Source: Xylocopa sonorina
Taxonomy: Eukaryota; Arthropoda; Insecta; Hymenoptera; Apidae
Assembly: GCF_050948175.1 (NCBI RefSeq)
Contig: NW_027490247.1
Span: forward strand, 372,001-436,000
Length of the DNA: 64,000 nt
Reading direction: 5' to 3'
Shown one piece after another: positions 27,001 to 41,050 of the stretch. The notes beneath the pieces were generated by a model that had not been told where the DNA came from, did no database searches, and saw only the letters and a list, made by a program, of their open reading frames with translations. The position numbers and the translations under genes are program-made. Numbering within the stretch: position 1 is the stretch's first letter; each line of letters begins with the position of its first letter.

Positions 27001-30000
27001 ACATTGAATATTATGCCTTATCACGAAGCATAGAAGCGAAATGCGATATCGCGATTTAAGAAGCATTAGTACTCTATTTCTACGATACGTAGATATCTGC
27101 AAACGCTATTTCCTAGCAAGCAATAGTCGCATTTACACTCTTTTGAAGTGAATACGAGGTATACATGACACTCCACAATGCATATTATACCTAATGGTGG
27201 AACATAGAAGAGAGATGCGATAGAACTCTATGAACTCTATGAACTCATAGAACTCTATGGCCTCGGTGCGGGGACATCTGCAAACGCTATTTCCTAGCAT
27301 GGAAATGTCGCACTTAGATTCCTTTGAAGTGAATACGAGGTATACATGACACTTCGCAATGAATATTATAACTTATCATGAAACATAGAAATGAGGTGCG
27401 ATATCGCGTTTTAAGAAGCATTAGAACTCCAGTGCAACGAAACGTAGAAATCTGCAAACGCTAATTCCTAGCAAGGAAGTGTCGCATTTACATTCTTTTG
27501 AAGCGAATACGAGGTATACATCACGTTTCGCAATGGATATTATACCTTATCATGAAACATAGAAATGAGATGCGATATCCCGTTTTAAGAAGTAATAGAA
27601 CTCTATTGCTTTGGTACGGAGACATCTGCAAACGCTGTTCCATAGCAAGGAATTGTCGTATTTACATTCTTTTGAAGTGAATATGAGGTATAAGTGACAC
27701 TTCGCAATGAATAATAGATCTTATCATGAAACATAGAAGTGAGATGCGATATCGTGTTTTAAGAAGCATTAGAGCTCTATTGCTTCGATACATAGACATC
27801 TGCAAACGCTATTTCCTAGCATGGATGTGTCGCATTTACTTTCTTTTGAAGTGAATACGAGGTAAACGTGACATATCGCAATGAATATTATAACTTGTCA
27901 CGAAACATTGGAATGAGATGCGATATCGCGGATTAAGCAGCATAAGAACTCTATTGCTACGATACGTAGACATCTGCAAACGCTATTTCATAGCAAGGAA
28001 TAGTCGCATTTAAGTTCTTTTGAAGTGAATACGAGGTATACATGACACTTCGCAATGAATATTATATCTCATCATGAAACATAGAAATGAGATGCGATAT
28101 CACGTTTTTAGAAGCATTAGAACTCTATTGCAACGATATGTAGACATCTGCAAACGCAATTTCCTAGCAAGGAAGTGTCGCATTTACATTCATTTGAAGT
28201 GAATACGATGTCTACATGACACTTCGCAATGAATGTTATATCTTATCATGAAACATAGGAATGAAACGCGATATCGGGATTTAGGAAGCATTAGAACTCT
28301 ACTGCTTCGATACGTAGACATCTGGGAACGCTATTTCCTAGGAAGGAAGTGTCGCACTTACATTCTTTTGAAGCTAATACGAGGTATACATGAGAAATCG
28401 CAATGAATATTATATCTTATCATGAAACATAGATGCGAGATGCGATATCGTGTTTTGAGAAGCATCAGAACTCCATTGCTACGATACGTAGACATCTGCA
28501 AACGCTACTTCCTAGCATGGAAATGTCGCATTTACATCCTTTTGAAGTGAGTACGGGGTATACATGACATTTCGCAATGAATATTATATCTTATCATGAA
28601 ACATAGAAGCGAGATGCGATATCGTGTTTTAAGAAGTAATAGATCTCTATTGCTACGATACCTAGACATCTGCAAACGCTATTTCCTATCAAGGAAGTGT
28701 CGCACTTAAATCCTTTGGAAGCGAATACGAGGTATACATGAGAAATCGCAATGAATATTATATCTTATCATGAAACAGAGGTATGAGATGCGACATCTCG
28801 TTCTAAGAAGCATTAGAACTCTATTGTTTCGATACGTAGACATCTGGAAACGCTAATTCCTAGCAAAGAAGTGTCGCATTTACATTCCTTTGAAGTGAAT
28901 AGGAGATATACATGACACTTCACAATGAATATTATACCTTATCATGAAACATAGGAGTGAGATGTGGTATCGCGTTTTAAGAAGCACTAGAACTCTATTG
29001 CTACGATACGTAGACATCTGCAAACGCTATTTCCTAGTAAGGAAGTGTCGCATTTTCATTCATTTGAAGCGAATAAGAGGCATACATGTCACTTCGCAAT
29101 GAATATTATACCTTATCACTAAACATTGGAATGAGATGCGATATAGCGATTTAAGTAGCATTAGAACTCTATTGCTTCGATATGGAGAGATCTGCAGTCG
29201 CTATTTCCTAGTAAGGAAGTGTCGCATTTACATTCATTTGAAGCGTAGACGAGGTATACATGACACTTCGCAATGAATATTATATCCTATCATGAAACAT
29301 ATAAACGAGATGCGATATCTCGTTTTAAGAAGCATTAGAACACTATTGCTTCGATAGGTAGATATCTGCCAACGCTATTTCCTAGCAAGGAAGTGTCGCA
29401 TTTACATTCTTTTGAAGTGAATACGAGGTTTACATAACACTCCACAATGAGTATTATATCTTATCACGAAACATAGAAATGACATGCGAAATCGCGATTT
29501 AAAAAGCATTGGAATCCTCTTGCTTCGATACGTATACATCTGCAAACGCTACGTCCTAGCAAGGAAGTGTCGCAATTACATACCTTGAAGTGAATACGAG
29601 GTATACATGACACTTCGCAATGAATATTATATCTTATAATGAAACATAGAAATGAAATGCGATATCTCGTTTTAACCAGCATTAGAGCTCTATTTCTTCG
29701 ATACGTAGACATCTGCAAACGCTACTTCCTGGCAAGGAAGTGTCGTATTTACATTCTTTTGAAGTGAATTCGAGGTGTACATGACAGTTCGCAATGAATA
29801 TTACGTCTTATCCTTAAACATAGAAATGAGATGCGATATCTCGTTTTAAGAAGCGTTCGAACTCTATTGATCGATGCGCAGAAATCTGTCAAAGCAATTT
29901 CCTTGCAAGGAAGTGCCGCATTTACATTCTTTTGAAGCGAAAACGAGGTATACATGACACTTCGCAATGAATATTATATCTTATCATGAAACATAGAAAT

Positions 30001-30110
30001 ATGGTGTGATATCTCGTTTTAAGGAGCATTAGATCTCTATTGCTTCTATACGTAGACATCTGCAAACGCTACGCCCTAGCAAGGAAGTGTCGCATTTACA
30101 TTCTTTTGAA
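24056..30110 (+). repeat. Large tandem duplication, copy 2 (about 6054 bp)
   Basis: Second copy, directly abutting copy 1. It matches base for base over long stretches with only scattered substitutions, such as CACGATCTAAG at about 18564 against CACGATCTGAG at 24307. It contains 308 extra bases between GAAGC at 26230 and GAAGC at 26538. After about 30110 the sequence no longer follows copy 1. The copies meet at equivalent places in the monomer, as expected for unequal exchange between misaligned arrays. Confidence 0.88.
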
Positions 30111-31599
30111 GTGAATACGAGGTATACATGACACTTCCCAATGAATATTATATCTTATAGCGAAACATTGAAATGAGATGCGATATCTCATTTTAATAAG
30201 CATTAGAACACTATTGCTTCGATACGTAGACATCTGCAAACGCTATTTCCTAGCAAGCAAGTGCCGCATTTACATTCCTTTGAAGCGAGAACGAGGAATA
30301 CATATCACTTCGGAATGAATATTATATCTTATCATGAGTCATAGAAATGAGATGCGATATCACGTTTTAAGGAGCGTTAGAAATATATTGCCTCCATACG
30401 TAGAGATTTGCAAACGCTATTTCCTAGCAAGGAAGTGTCGCATTTACGTTCATTTGAAGTGTATGCGAGGTATAAGTGACACTTCGCAATGGATATTATA
30501 TCTTATCATGAAAAACAGAAATGGGATGCTATATCGCGATTTAAGAAGCATTAGATCTCTATTGCCTCGATGCGTAGACATCTGCAGACGCCATTTCCCA
30601 GCAAGGAAGTGTCGCATTTACATTCGTTTGGAGTGAATAGGAGGTATACATGACACTTCGCAATGGATATTATATCTTATCACGAAACATAGATATGAAA
30701 TGCGACATCTCGTTTTAAGAAGCACTAGGACTCTATTGCTACGAACGTAGACATCTGCAAGCGCTATTTCCTAGCAAGCAATAGTCGCACTTACATTCAT
30801 TTGAATTGAATACGAGGTATACATGTCACTTCGCAATGAATATTGTATCTTATCATGAAACATAGAAGAGAGATGCGTTATCGCGTTTTAAGAAGCATTA
30901 GAACTCTATGGCCTCGATGCGGAGACATCTGCAAACGCTGTTTCCTAGCATGGAAGTGTCGCACTTACATTCTTTTGAAGTGAATACGAGGTATACATGA
31001 CACTCCGCGCTGAATATTATACCTTATCATGATACATAGAAGTCAGATCCGAAATCGCGTTTTAAGAAGCTTCAGTGCACTATTGCCTCGATACGTAGAC
31101 ATCTGCAAACGCTATTTCCTAGCAAGAAAGTGTCGCATTTACATTCATTTGAAGTGAATACGAGCTTTAAGTGACGCTTTGCAATGAATAATAGATCTTA
31201 TCATGAAACATGGAAATGAGATGCGATATCGTGTTTTAAGAAGCTTTAGAACTCTATTGCTTCGATACGTAGACATTTGCAAACCCTATTGCCTAGCAAG
31301 GATGTGTCGCATTTACATTCTTTACATGTGAATACGAGGAATACATGACACTTCGCAATGAATATTATATCTTGTCATGAAACATAGAAATGAGATGCGA
31401 TATCCCGTTCTAAGAAGCAGTAGGACTATTGCTACGATACGTAGAACTCTGCAAACGCTATTTCCTAGCAAGGAAGTGTCGCATTTACATTCTTTTGAAG
31501 TGAATAGGAGTTATACATGACACTTCGCAATGATTATTATACCTTATCATGAAACATAGAAGTGAGATGCGATATCGCGTTTTAAGAAGCATTAGAATT

Positions 31600-33450
31600 C
31601 TATTGCTTGGATACGTAGACATCTGCAAACGTTATTTCCTAGCAAAGAAGTGTCGCATTTACATTCTTTTGAAGTGTAGACGAGGTGTACATAACACTTC
31701 GCAATGAATATTATATCTTATTATGCAACATAGAAGTGAGATGCGATATCGCTTTTTGAGGAGCATTGGAACTCCATTGCTTTGATACATAGACAACAGG
31801 CAACGCTATTTCCTAGCATGGAATTGTGGGATTTACATTCTTTTGAAGTGTAGACGAGGTATACATAATACTTCGCAATGAATATTACATCACATATTGA
31901 AACATAGAAATGAGATGCGATAACGCGTTTACAGACGCATTAGAACCCTATTGCTTCGATACGTAAACATCTGGAAACGCATTTCTTACCAAGGGTGTGT
32001 AACATTTACATTCTTTGGAAGCGTAGACGAGATATACATAACACTTCGCAATGAATATTATATCTTATCATGAAAGGTAGAGACGAGATGCGATATCGCG
32101 TTTTAAGAAGCATTGGAACAATCATGCTTCGGCACGTGGACATCTGGAGACGCTATTTCCCAACAAGGAAGTGTGGCATTTACATTCTTTTGAAGTGTAC
32201 ACGAGGTATACATGACACTTCGCAATGAATATTATATCATATCATGAAACATAGAATTGAGATGAGACATCGCGTTTAAGGAAGCATTAGAACTCTATTG
32301 CCTCGATACGCAGATATCTGGAAACGCATTTCTTAGGAAGGAAGTGTTGAATTTACATTCCTTTGAAGAGCTGACGAGGTATACATAGCACTTGGAAATG
32401 AATATCATATCTTATCATGAAACATAGAAATGATATGCGATACCGCGTTTGAAGAAGCTCTAGAAATCTGTTACTTCGATAAGTTGACATCTGGAAACGT
32501 ATTTCCTAGCAAGGAAGTGTGGCATTTGCATTCCTTTGAAGTGTAGACGAGCTATACATAACACTTCGCAATGAATATTATATCATATCATGAAACATAG
32601 AATTGAGATGAGACATCGCGTTTAAGGAAGCATTAGAAATCTATTGCTTCGATACGTAGAGATCTGGAAACGCTATTTCTTAGTAAGGAAGTGTGGTATT
32701 TACATTCATTTGAAGTGTAGACGAGGTATACATAATACTTCGCAATGAATATTATATCACATCATGAAACATAGAAATGAGATGCGATATCGCGTTTTAA
32801 GACGCAATAGAACTCTATTGCTTCAATACGTAGACATCTGTAAGCAAATTTCCTAGCAAGGAAGTGTTGAACTTACATTGCTTTGAAGTGTTGACGAGGT
32901 ATACATAACACTTCGAAATGAATATCATGTCATATCATGAAACATAGAATTGAGAGGGGACATCGCGTTTAAGGAAGAATTAGAAATCTGTTGCTTCGAT
33001 ACGTAGACATCTGGAAACGCTATTTCATAGTAAGGAAATGTGGCATTTACATTATTCTGAAGTGTAGACGAGGTATACCTAACACTTCGCAATAACAATT
33101 ATATCTTATCATGAAACATAGAGATGAGATACGACATCGCGTTTCGAGAAGCATTAGAACTCTATTGCTTCCATACGTAGACACCTGGAAACGCATTTCC
33201 TAGCCGGGAAGTGTGGCATTTACATTCTTTTGAAGTGTAGTCGAGGTATACATAACACTTCGCAATGAATATTATATCTTATCATGAAACATAAAACTGA
33301 GATGCGATATCGCGTTTTAAGAAGCATTAGAACTCTATTGCATCCGTACGTAGACATCTGCAAACGCGATTTCCTAGGAAGCAAGTTTCGCATTTACATT
33401 CCTTTGAAAGGAATACGAGGTATACATGACGCTTCGCAATGAATATTATA
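31600..33450 (+). repeat. Divergent satellite subfamily block
   Basis: Monomers here share changes that are uncommon elsewhere: GTGTAGACGAGGTATACATA in place of GTGAATACGAGGTATACATG, CATCTGGAAACGC, CATAGAATTGAGATGAGACA, and several short deletions reducing CGCTATTTCC to CGCATTTC. They are also more different from each other than monomers in the HOR blocks. This looks like an older, less homogenised section of the array. Confidence 0.7.
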
Positions 33451-34649
33451 TGTTATCATAAAACGTAGAGATACGATGCGACATCCCGTTATAAGGAGCA
33501 TTATAACTATATTGCTTCGATACGTAGACATCTGCAAACGCTATTTCCTGGCAAGGAAGTGTCGCATTTACATTCATTTGAAGTGTAAGCGAGGTATACA
33601 TGCTACTTCGCAATGAAAATTATATCTTATCATGAAACATAGAAATGAGATGCGACATCTCGTTTTAAGAAGCATTAGAACTCTATTGTTTCGATACGTA
33701 GACGTCGGCAATCGTTATTTCTCTGCAACGAAGAGTCCCATTTACATTCATTTGAGGTGAATACGAGGTATACATGACACATCGGAATGGATATTATATC
33801 TTATCATGAAACATAGAAATGAGATGCGATATCGTGTTTTAAGAAGTTCTAGCACTCTATTGCTACGATACGTAGACATCTGCAAACGCTACTTCCAAGC
33901 AAGGAAGTGTCGCATTTACATTCATTTGAAGTGAATACGAGGTAAAAGTGAAACTTCGCAATGAATAATAGATCTTATTATGCAACATAGAAGTGATATG
34001 CGATATCGTGTTTTAAGAAGCTTTAGAACTCTATTGCTTCGATACGTAGACATTTGCAAACGCTATTACCTAGCAAGGAAGTGTCGCATTTACATTCTTT
34101 AAATGTGAATACGAGGAATACATGCCACTTCGCAATGAATATTATATCTTGTCATGAAACATAGAAATGAGATGCTATATCCCGTTTTAAGATGTAATAG
34201 AACTCTGTTGCTACCCTACGTAGACATTTGCAAAAGCTATTTCCTAGAAAGGAAATGTCGCATTTACATTCTTTTGAAGTGAGGAGGAGGTGTACATGAC
34301 ACTTCGCAATGAATATTATACCTTAACATGAATCATAGAAGTGAGATGCGATATCGCGTTTTGAGCAGTTTTGGAACTCTATTGCTTCGGTACTGAGACA
34401 TCTGCAAACGCTATTTCCTAGCAAGGAAGTGTCGCGTTTACATTCATTTGATGTGAATACGAGGTATAAGTGACACATCGCAATGAATAATAGATCTTAT
34501 CATGAAACATAGAAATGAGATGCGATATCGTGTTTTATGAAGCTTTAGAACTCTATTGCTACGATACGTAGACATCTGCAAACGCTATTTCCTAGCAAGG
34601 AATAGTCGCATTTACATTCATTTGAAGTGAATACGAGGTATACATGACA

Positions 34650-37600
34650 CTTCGCAATGAATATTACATCTTATCACGAAACATAGAAATGAGATGCGAT
34701 ATCGCGTTTGAAGAAGCATTAGAACTCTGTTGCCTCGACGCGTAGACATCTGCAGACGCAATTTCCTTGCATGGATGTGTCGCATTTACATTCTTTTGAA
34801 GTGAATACGAGGTATACATGACACATCGCAATGAATATTACATCTTATCACGAAACATAGAAATGAGGTGCGATATCGCGATTTATGTAGCATTAGAACT
34901 CTATTGCTACGATAAGTAGACATCTGAATACGCTATTTCCTAGCAAGGAAGTGTCGCATTATATTCGTTTGGAGTGAATACGAGGTATACATGACATTTC
35001 GCAATGAATATTATATCTTATCACGAAACATAGAAATGAAATGCGACATCTCGTTTTAAGAAGCATTAGGACATTTTGCTACGATAAGTAGACATCTGCA
35101 AACGATATTCCCAAGGATGGAAACGTCGCATTTACATTCTTTTGAAGTGAATACGAGGTACACATGACACTTCGCAATGAATATTACATCTTATAACGAA
35201 ACATATAAATGAGATGCGATATCGCGATTTAAGTAGCATTACAACTCTATTGCTACGATACGTAGACATCTGCAAATGCTATTTCCTAGCAAGCAATAGT
35301 CGCATTTACATTCTCTTGAAGTGAATACGAGGTATACATGACACTTCGCAATGAATATTATATCTTATCACGAAACATAGAAGTGAGATGCGATATCGCG
35401 TTTTAAGAAGCATTAGAACTCTATTCCTATGATACGTAGACATCTGCAAACGCTATTGCCTAGGAAGCAATAGTCGCATTTACATTCTTTTGAAGTGAAT
35501 ACGGGGTATACATGACACTTCGCAATGAATATTACATCTTATCTCGAAACATAGAAATGTGATGCGATATCGCGATTTAAGTGGCATTAGAATTCTATTG
35601 TTACGATATGTAGGCATCTCCAAACGCTATTTCCTAGCATAGAAGTGTGGCACTTACATTCTTTTGAAGTGAATACGAGGTATACATGACACTTCGCAAT
35701 GAATATTATAACTTATCATGAAACATAGAAATGAGATGCGATTTCGCGATATAAGCAGCATAATAACTCTATTGCTACGATACGTAGACATCTGCAAACG
35801 CAATTTCCTAGGAAGGAAGTGTGACATTTACATTCCTTTGAAGTGAGTACGAGGTATACATGACTCTTCGCAATGAATATTATATCTTATCATGGAACAT
35901 AGAAATGAGATGCGATATCGCGATTTATGATGAATTAGAACTCTATTGCTTGGATACGTAGACATCTGGAGAGACTATCTCCTAGAAACGAAATGTCGCA
36001 TTTACATTCATTTGAAGTGCAGACGAGGAATACATAACACTTCGCAATGAATAATATATTTTATCATGAAACAGAGAAATGAGATGCGATATCGAGTTTT
36101 AAGAAGCAGTGGAACTCTATTGCTACGATACGTAGACAACTGCAGACGCTATTTCCTAGCATGGAAGTGTCGCATTTACATTAATTTGATGTGAATACGT
36201 GGTATACACGACAATTCGCAATGCATATTATATCTTTTCATGAAACATAGAAATGGAATGCGATATCGCGTTATAAGAAGCATTAGAACTCTATTGCTAC
36301 GATACGTAGATATCTGGAGACGCTATTTCCTAGAAAGGAAGTGTCGCATTTACATTCATTTGAAGTGTAGACGAGGAATACATAACACCTCGCAATGAAT
36401 ATTACATCTTATCACGAAACATAGAAATGAGGTGCGATATCGCGATTTATGTAGCATTAGAACTCTATTGCTACGATAAGTAGACATCTGAATACGCTAT
36501 TTCCTAGCAAGGAAGTGTCGCATTATATTCGTTTGGAGTGAATACGAGGTATACATGACATTTCGCAATGAATATTATATCTTATCACGAAACATAGAAA
36601 TGAAATGCGACATCTCGTTTTAAGAAGCATTAGGACCCTTTTGCTACGATAAGTAGACATCTGCAAACGATATTCCCAAGGATGGAAACGTCGCATTTAC
36701 ATTCTTTTGAAGTGAATACGAGGTACACATGACACTTCGCAATGAATATTACATCTTATCACGAAACATATAAATGAGATGCGATATCGCGATTTAAGTA
36801 GCATTACAACTCTATTGCTACGATACGTAGACATCTGCAAACGCTATTGCCTAGGAAGCAATAGTCGCATTTACATTCTTTTGAAGTGAATACGAGGTAT
36901 ACATGACACTTCGCAATGAATATTACATCTTATATCGAAACATAGAAATGAGATGCGATATAGCGTTTGAAGAAGCATTAGAACTCTATTGCCTCGACGC
37001 GTAGACATCTGCTGGCGCTTTTTCCTAGCATGGAAGTGTCGCATTTACATTCTTTTGAAGTGAATACGAGGTGTACATGACACTTCGCGATGAATATTAC
37101 ATCTTATCACGAAACATAGAAATGAGATGCGATATCGCGATTTAAGTAGCATTAGAACTCTATTGCTACGATACGTAGACATCTGAATACGCTATTTCCT
37201 AGCAAGGAAGTGTCGCCTTTACATTCGTTTGGAGTGAATACGAGGTATACTTGACACTTCGCAATGAATATTATATCTTATCACGAAACATATAAATGAG
37301 ATCCGATATCGCGATTTAAGTAGCATTAGAACTCTATGCCTACGATACGTAGACATCTGCAAACGCTATTTCCTAGCAAGCAATAGTCGCATTTACATTC
37401 TTTTGAAGTGAATACGAGGTATACATGACACTTCGCAATGAATATTACATCTTATCTCGAAACATAGAAATGAGATGCGATATAGCGTTTGAAGAAGCAT
37501 TAGAACTCTATTGCCTCCACGCGTAGACATCTGCAGACGCTATTTCCTAGCATGGAAGTGTCACATTTACATTCTTTTGAAGTGAATACGAGGTATACAT

Positions 37601-37950
37601 GACACTTCGCAATGAATATTACATCTTATCTCGAAACATAGAAATGAGATGCGATATAGCGTTTGAAGAAGCATTAGAACTCTATTGCTACGATACGTAG
37701 ACATCTGAATACGCTATTTCCTAGCAAGGAAGTGTCGCATTTACATTCGTTTGGAGTGAATATGAGGTATACATGACATTTCGCAATGAATATTATATCT
37801 TATCACGAAATATAGAAATGAAATGCGACATCTCGTTTTAAGAAGCATCAGGACCCTTTTGCTACGATAAGTAAACATCTGCAAACGATATTCCCAAGGG
37901 TGGAAACGTCGCATTTACATTCTTTTGAAGTGATTACGAGGTATACATGA
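34650..37950 (+). repeat. 9-monomer higher-order repeat (about 1564 bp spacing)
   Basis: The marker CTACGATAAGTAGACATCTG followed by GAATACGC, with the shortened CGCATTATATTCG, occurs with GATAAGTAGA at 34911 and 36475. The spacing is 1564 bp, two bases short of nine monomers. Both are followed by the ATATTCCCAAGGATGG monomer and the GTACACATGAC variant. Between them lies a different stretch at 35700-36400 that resembles 38310-38500 and 40143-40363. Confidence 0.7.
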
Positions 37951-39479
37951 CACGTCGCAATGAATATTATATCTTATCACGAAACATATAAATGAGACGC
38001 GATATCGCGATTTAAGTAGCATTAGAACTCTATTGCTACGATACGTAGGCATCTGCAAACGCTATTTCCTAGCAAGCAATAGTCGCATTTACATTCTTTT
38101 GAAGTGAATACGATGTATACATGACACTTCGCAATGAATATTATATCTTATCATGAAACATAGAAATGACATGCGAAATCGCGATTTAAAAAGCATTAGA
38201 ACACTCTTGCTTCGATACGTAGACATCTGCAAACGCTACGTCCTAGCAAGGAAGTGTCGCATTTACATTCTTTTGAAGTGAATACGAGGTATACATGACA
38301 CTTCGCAATGAATATTATAACTTATCATGAAACATAGAAATGAGATGCGATTTCGCGATATAAGCAGCATAATAACTCTATTGCTACGATACGTAGACAT
38401 CTGCAAACGCAATTTCCTAGGAAGGAAGTGTGACATTTACATTCCTTTGAAGTGAGTACGAGGTATACATGACTCTTCGCAATGATTATTATATCTTATC
38501 ATGAAACATAGGAACGAAATGCGATATCGCGTTTTAAGAAGCATCAGAACTCTATTTCTTCGGTACGTAGACATCTGCAAACGCTATTTCCTTGCAAGGA
38601 GGTGTTGCATTTACATTCCCTTGTAGTGAATACGAGGTATACATAACACTCCACAATGAATATTATATCTTATCATGACACATAGAAAAGGCATGCGATA
38701 TCGCGTTTTAAGAAGTATTAGAACTCTATTGCTACGATACGTAGACATCTGCAAACGCTATTTCCTAGCAAGGAATAGTCGCACTTACATTCATTTGAAG
38801 TGAATTCAAGGTATACATGACACTTCGCAATGAATATTATATCTTATCATGAGACATAGAAATGAGATGCGAAATCGCGTTATAGGAAGCATTAGAAATC
38901 TATAGCTTCGATACGTCGACATCTGCAAACGCTATTTCCTAGCAAGGAAATGTCGCATTTACATTCATTTGAAGTGTATGCGAAGTATACATGACACTTC
39001 GCAATGAATATTATAACTTATCACGAAACATAGAAATGAAGTGCGACATTTCGTTTTAAGAAGCATTAGGAATCTATTGCTACGGTACGTAGACAGCTGC
39101 AAACGCTATTTCCTAGGATGGAAATGCCGCATTTACATTCTTTTGAAGTGAATGCGGGGTATACATGACACTTCGCAATGAATGTTATATCTTATCACAA
39201 AACATAGAAATGTGATGCGATATGGCGATTTAAGTAGCATTAGAAATCTATTGCTACGATACGCAGATATCTGCAAACGCTATTTCCTGGGATGGAAACG
39301 TCGCATTTACATACTTTTGATGTGAGTACGAGGTATACATGACACTTCGCAATGAATATTATATCTTATCACGAAACATAGAAACGGGATGCAATATCGC
39401 GTTTAAAGAAGCATTAGAACCCTATTGAATCGATACGTAGATATCTGCAAACGCTAATTCCTAGCAAGGAAGTGGCGCA

Positions 39480-40762
39480 TTTACATTCTTTTGAAGTCAA
39501 TACGAGGTATACATGACACTTCGCAATGAATATTATATCTTATCATGAAACATAGAAATGAGATGCGATATCGCGATTTAAAAAGTATTAGATCTCTATT
39601 TCTACGATACGTAGAGATCTGCAAGCGCTACTTCCTAGCAAGGAAGTGTCGCATTTACATACATTTGAAGTGTGTGCGAGGTATACATAATACTTCGCAA
39701 TGAATATTTTATCTTATCTTGAAACATAGAAATGAGATGCGATATCGCGATGTAAGAAGCATTAGAACTCTATTACTACGATACATAGACATCTGGAAAC
39801 GCTATCTCCTAGAAAGGAAGCGTCGCAGTTATATTCATTTGATGTGAATTCGAGGTATACATAACTCTGCACAATGAATATTATATCTTATCACGAAACA
39901 CAGAAATGACATGCGAAATCGCAATTTAAGAAGCTTTAGAACAATCTTGCTTTGATGCGTAGACGTCTGCAAACGCTACTTCGCGTTTTAAGAAGCATTA
40001 GAACTCTATTGCTACGACACGTAGACACCTGCAGACGCTATTTCCTAGCAAGGAAGTGTCGCATTTACATTCTTTTGAAGTGAATGCGGGGTATACATAA
40101 CATTGCACAATGAATATTATATGTTATCATGGAACATAGAAATGAGATGCGATATCGCGATTTATGATGAATTAGAATTCTATTGCTTGGATACGTAGAC
40201 ATCTGGAGAGACTATCTCCTAGAAACGAAATGTCGCATTTACATTCATTTGAAGTGCAGACGAGGAATACATAACACTTCGCAATGAATAATATATTTTA
40301 TCATGAAACAGAGAAATGAGATGCGATATCGAGTTTTAAGAAGCAGTGGAACTCTATTGCTACGATACGTAGACACCTGCAGACGCTATTTCCTAGCATG
40401 GAAGTGTCGCATTTACATTCTTTTGAAGTCAATACGAGGTATACATGACACTTCGCAATGAATATTATATCTTATCATGAAACATAGAAATGAGATGCGA
40501 TATCGCGATTTAAAAAGTATTAGATCTCTATTTCTACGATACGTAGAGATCTGCAAGCGCTACTTCCTAGCAAGGAAGTGTCGCATTTACATACATTTGA
40601 AGTGTATGCGAGGTATACATAATACTTCGCAATGAATATTTTATCTTATCTTGAAACATAGAAATGAGATGCGATATCGCGATGTAAGAAGCATTAGAAC
40701 TCTATTACTACGATACATAGACATCTGGAAACGTAATTTCCTAGAAAGGAAGTGTCGCATTT
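39480..40762 (+). repeat. Terminal forward-array segment with duplicated monomers and one truncated monomer
   Basis: TTGAAGTCAATACGAGG occurs at 39491 and 40433 (offset 942 bp), and the following 300 bp match closely. The non-integral spacing is explained in part by a truncated monomer near 39979, where CGCTACTTC is fused directly to GCGTTTTAAGAAGC. Sequence near 40158 (GATTTATGATGAATTAG and following) matches 35921 with an offset of 4237 bp. The array stops at 40762. Confidence 0.7.
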
Positions 40763-40790
40763 TGTGACGTCAGGCGTACCGCCTGCCACC

Positions 40791-40848
40791 CATCAACCTC
40801 TTCGCACCCCCCAGCATCAACCTCTTCGCACCCCCCAGCATCAACCCC
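40791..40848 (+). repeat. 24-bp minisatellite, 2.4 copies
   Basis: The unit starts CATCAACCTCTTCGC and ends CCCCCCAG. Copies are at 40791-40814 and 40815-40838, with a partial third copy at 40839-40848 that begins CATCAACCCC. Confidence 0.9.
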
Positions 40849-40926
40849 TGGACGCATGCAACCAGCCAACCTCGCCTGCAGAACCAGCAACTGGAAGTGT
40901 TCGCGCGCGCATACCCGCACGCGCTC

Positions 40927-41050
40927 ACTCACACCGAGTTCCGCTGCCTCACTCGCACCGCCGAGTATACCTGTCTCGCTCGTACCGGGTACCAGTGTCT
41001 CACTCGCACCACCGAGTATACCTGTCTCGCCCGCACCAAGGACGGGCAGC
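40927..41050 (+). repeat. 51-bp imperfect tandem repeat
   Basis: ACTCGCACC followed by GAGTATACCTGTCTCGC occurs at 40951 and again at 41002, a 51-bp period. A more diverged unit precedes it (ACACCGAGTTCCGCTGCC, about 40931). The period is a multiple of three, which produces apparently repetitive short open frames, but no protein family is recognisable. Confidence 0.75.

Larger units (their letters stand above)
1..40762 (+). repeat. 174-bp satellite array, forward orientation (about 234 monomers)
   Basis: Head-to-tail monomers of 174 bp. The phrase CTCTATTGCT starts at 1 and recurs at 175 and then, with variants, every 174 bp. Landmarks in order within a monomer are TACGATACGTAGACATCTGC, CTATTTCCTAGCAAGGAAG, TGTCGCATTTACATTC, GAATACGAGGTATACATGAC, ACTTCGCAATGAATATTATA, CATGAAACATAGAAATGAG, and ATGCGATATCGCGTTTTAAG. 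Monomers differ from each other by point changes and occasional small indels, for example a partial monomer near 2941-2970 and another near 39979. The left edge of the window lies inside the array. The right edge breaks after CGCATT at about 40762, part-way through a monomer. No genes are embedded. I do not recognise the family name. Confidence 0.98.

Noticed and set aside
5881..40636. Many open frames of 60-100 codons inside the forward satellite, on both strands, with similar proteins (Arg/Ile/Tyr-rich)
   Set aside because: The monomer is 174 bp, divisible by three, so any stop-free frame recurs in register. The consensus has a stop in each of these frames (TGA after CTTTTGAAG forward; TAA in GTAAATGCG reverse), and longer frames appear only where a point change or indel removes it. 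No codon-level conservation is evident.
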